Source: Candidatus Peregrinibacteria bacterium
Lineage (GTDB): Bacteria; Patescibacteriota; Gracilibacteria; UBA1369; LOWO2-01-FULL-3
Length of the DNA: 64,000 bases
Assembly: GCA_030688025.1 (NCBI GenBank)
Contig: JAUYJL010000003.1
Location: 20,193 to 84,192, forward strand
Reading direction: 5' to 3'
A program made the position numbers and the translations under genes. Of this stretch, positions 63,953-64,000 are shown one piece after another. The notes beneath the pieces were generated by a model. The model searched no databases and was not told where the DNA came from. It saw nothing but the letters and a program-made list of their open reading frames with translations. Position 1 is the first letter of the stretch, and each line of letters begins with the position of its first letter.

Positions 63953-64000
63953 ATAGACTTATGTAATTGGTAAAACAATAGCACCATCAACATAACATAA

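Overview
The window looks like a chromosome segment from a Candidate Phyla Radiation (Patescibacteria) bacterium; my best guess is a Peregrinibacteria-like lineage. The evidence is an AT-rich sequence with few Shine-Dalgarno motifs, a minimal set of housekeeping genes in short operons, SLH-domain and giant low-similarity surface-type proteins, a flavokinase-only RibF, an archaeal-type triosephosphate isomerase, and DnaA without a neighbouring dnaN. All long genes are open with TGA read as stop (truB, 38135 and 59344 end in TGA), so I see no sign of the recoded TGA of Gracilibacteria. The lineage is inferred from gene content; no 16S rRNA is present. The + strand is C-rich and G-poor in genes of both orientations, so the whole window appears to lie on one replichore, with minus-strand genes co-directional with the fork.

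Layout. 1-6.9 kb: a minus-strand block ribF, murE-like, truB, then two large hairpin repeats, then a WecA/TagO-type transferase, dnaG and rpoD. 6.9-10.5 kb: an O-antigen ligase-like membrane protein, long-form HPF, an archaeal-type TPI and a Bro-N antirepressor-like protein. 10.6-27 kb: a plus-strand pair of giant genes (about 3,327 aa with MORN-like repeat clusters, and a 2,091 aa secreted multi-Ig-like protein) between a clear promoter and a terminator. 27-33.5 kb: holA, a TrmB-type regulator, gatC-gatA, a small membrane protein, a RibL-like nucleotidyltransferase, ftsX, and recO without a canonical start codon. 33.6-43.3 kb: a RelA-type enzyme with a decayed hydrolase site, a large acidic membrane protein, small membrane proteins and a lipoprotein, rplY, ybaB, mltG and a FecR-domain protein. 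43.4-46.1 kb: a promoter, a terminator-bearing leader partly complementary to the following tRNA, an odd tRNA gene, a membrane protein lacking an NUG start, and dnaA. 46.4-55.8 kb: rseP, frr, pyrH, two uncharacterised proteins, groEL, groES and rny. 56-64 kb: small secreted, SLH-domain, PerM-like, DUF2207 and unknown proteins, a membrane pyrophosphatase and another membrane protein.

The most unusual signal is non-coding. At least nine large imperfect palindromes (about 99-157 nt) fall into three families. Within a family the internal segments are conserved while the long outer stems differ in sequence but stay complementary. Eight of the nine end within about 12 nt of a stop codon. They look like structured 3'-end elements or mobile palindromic elements that also act as terminators. 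Other items worth attention are the tRNA locus, two genes whose only plausible start is AUA, a split flavin cofactor route (RibF kinase plus RibL), and the giant MORN protein.
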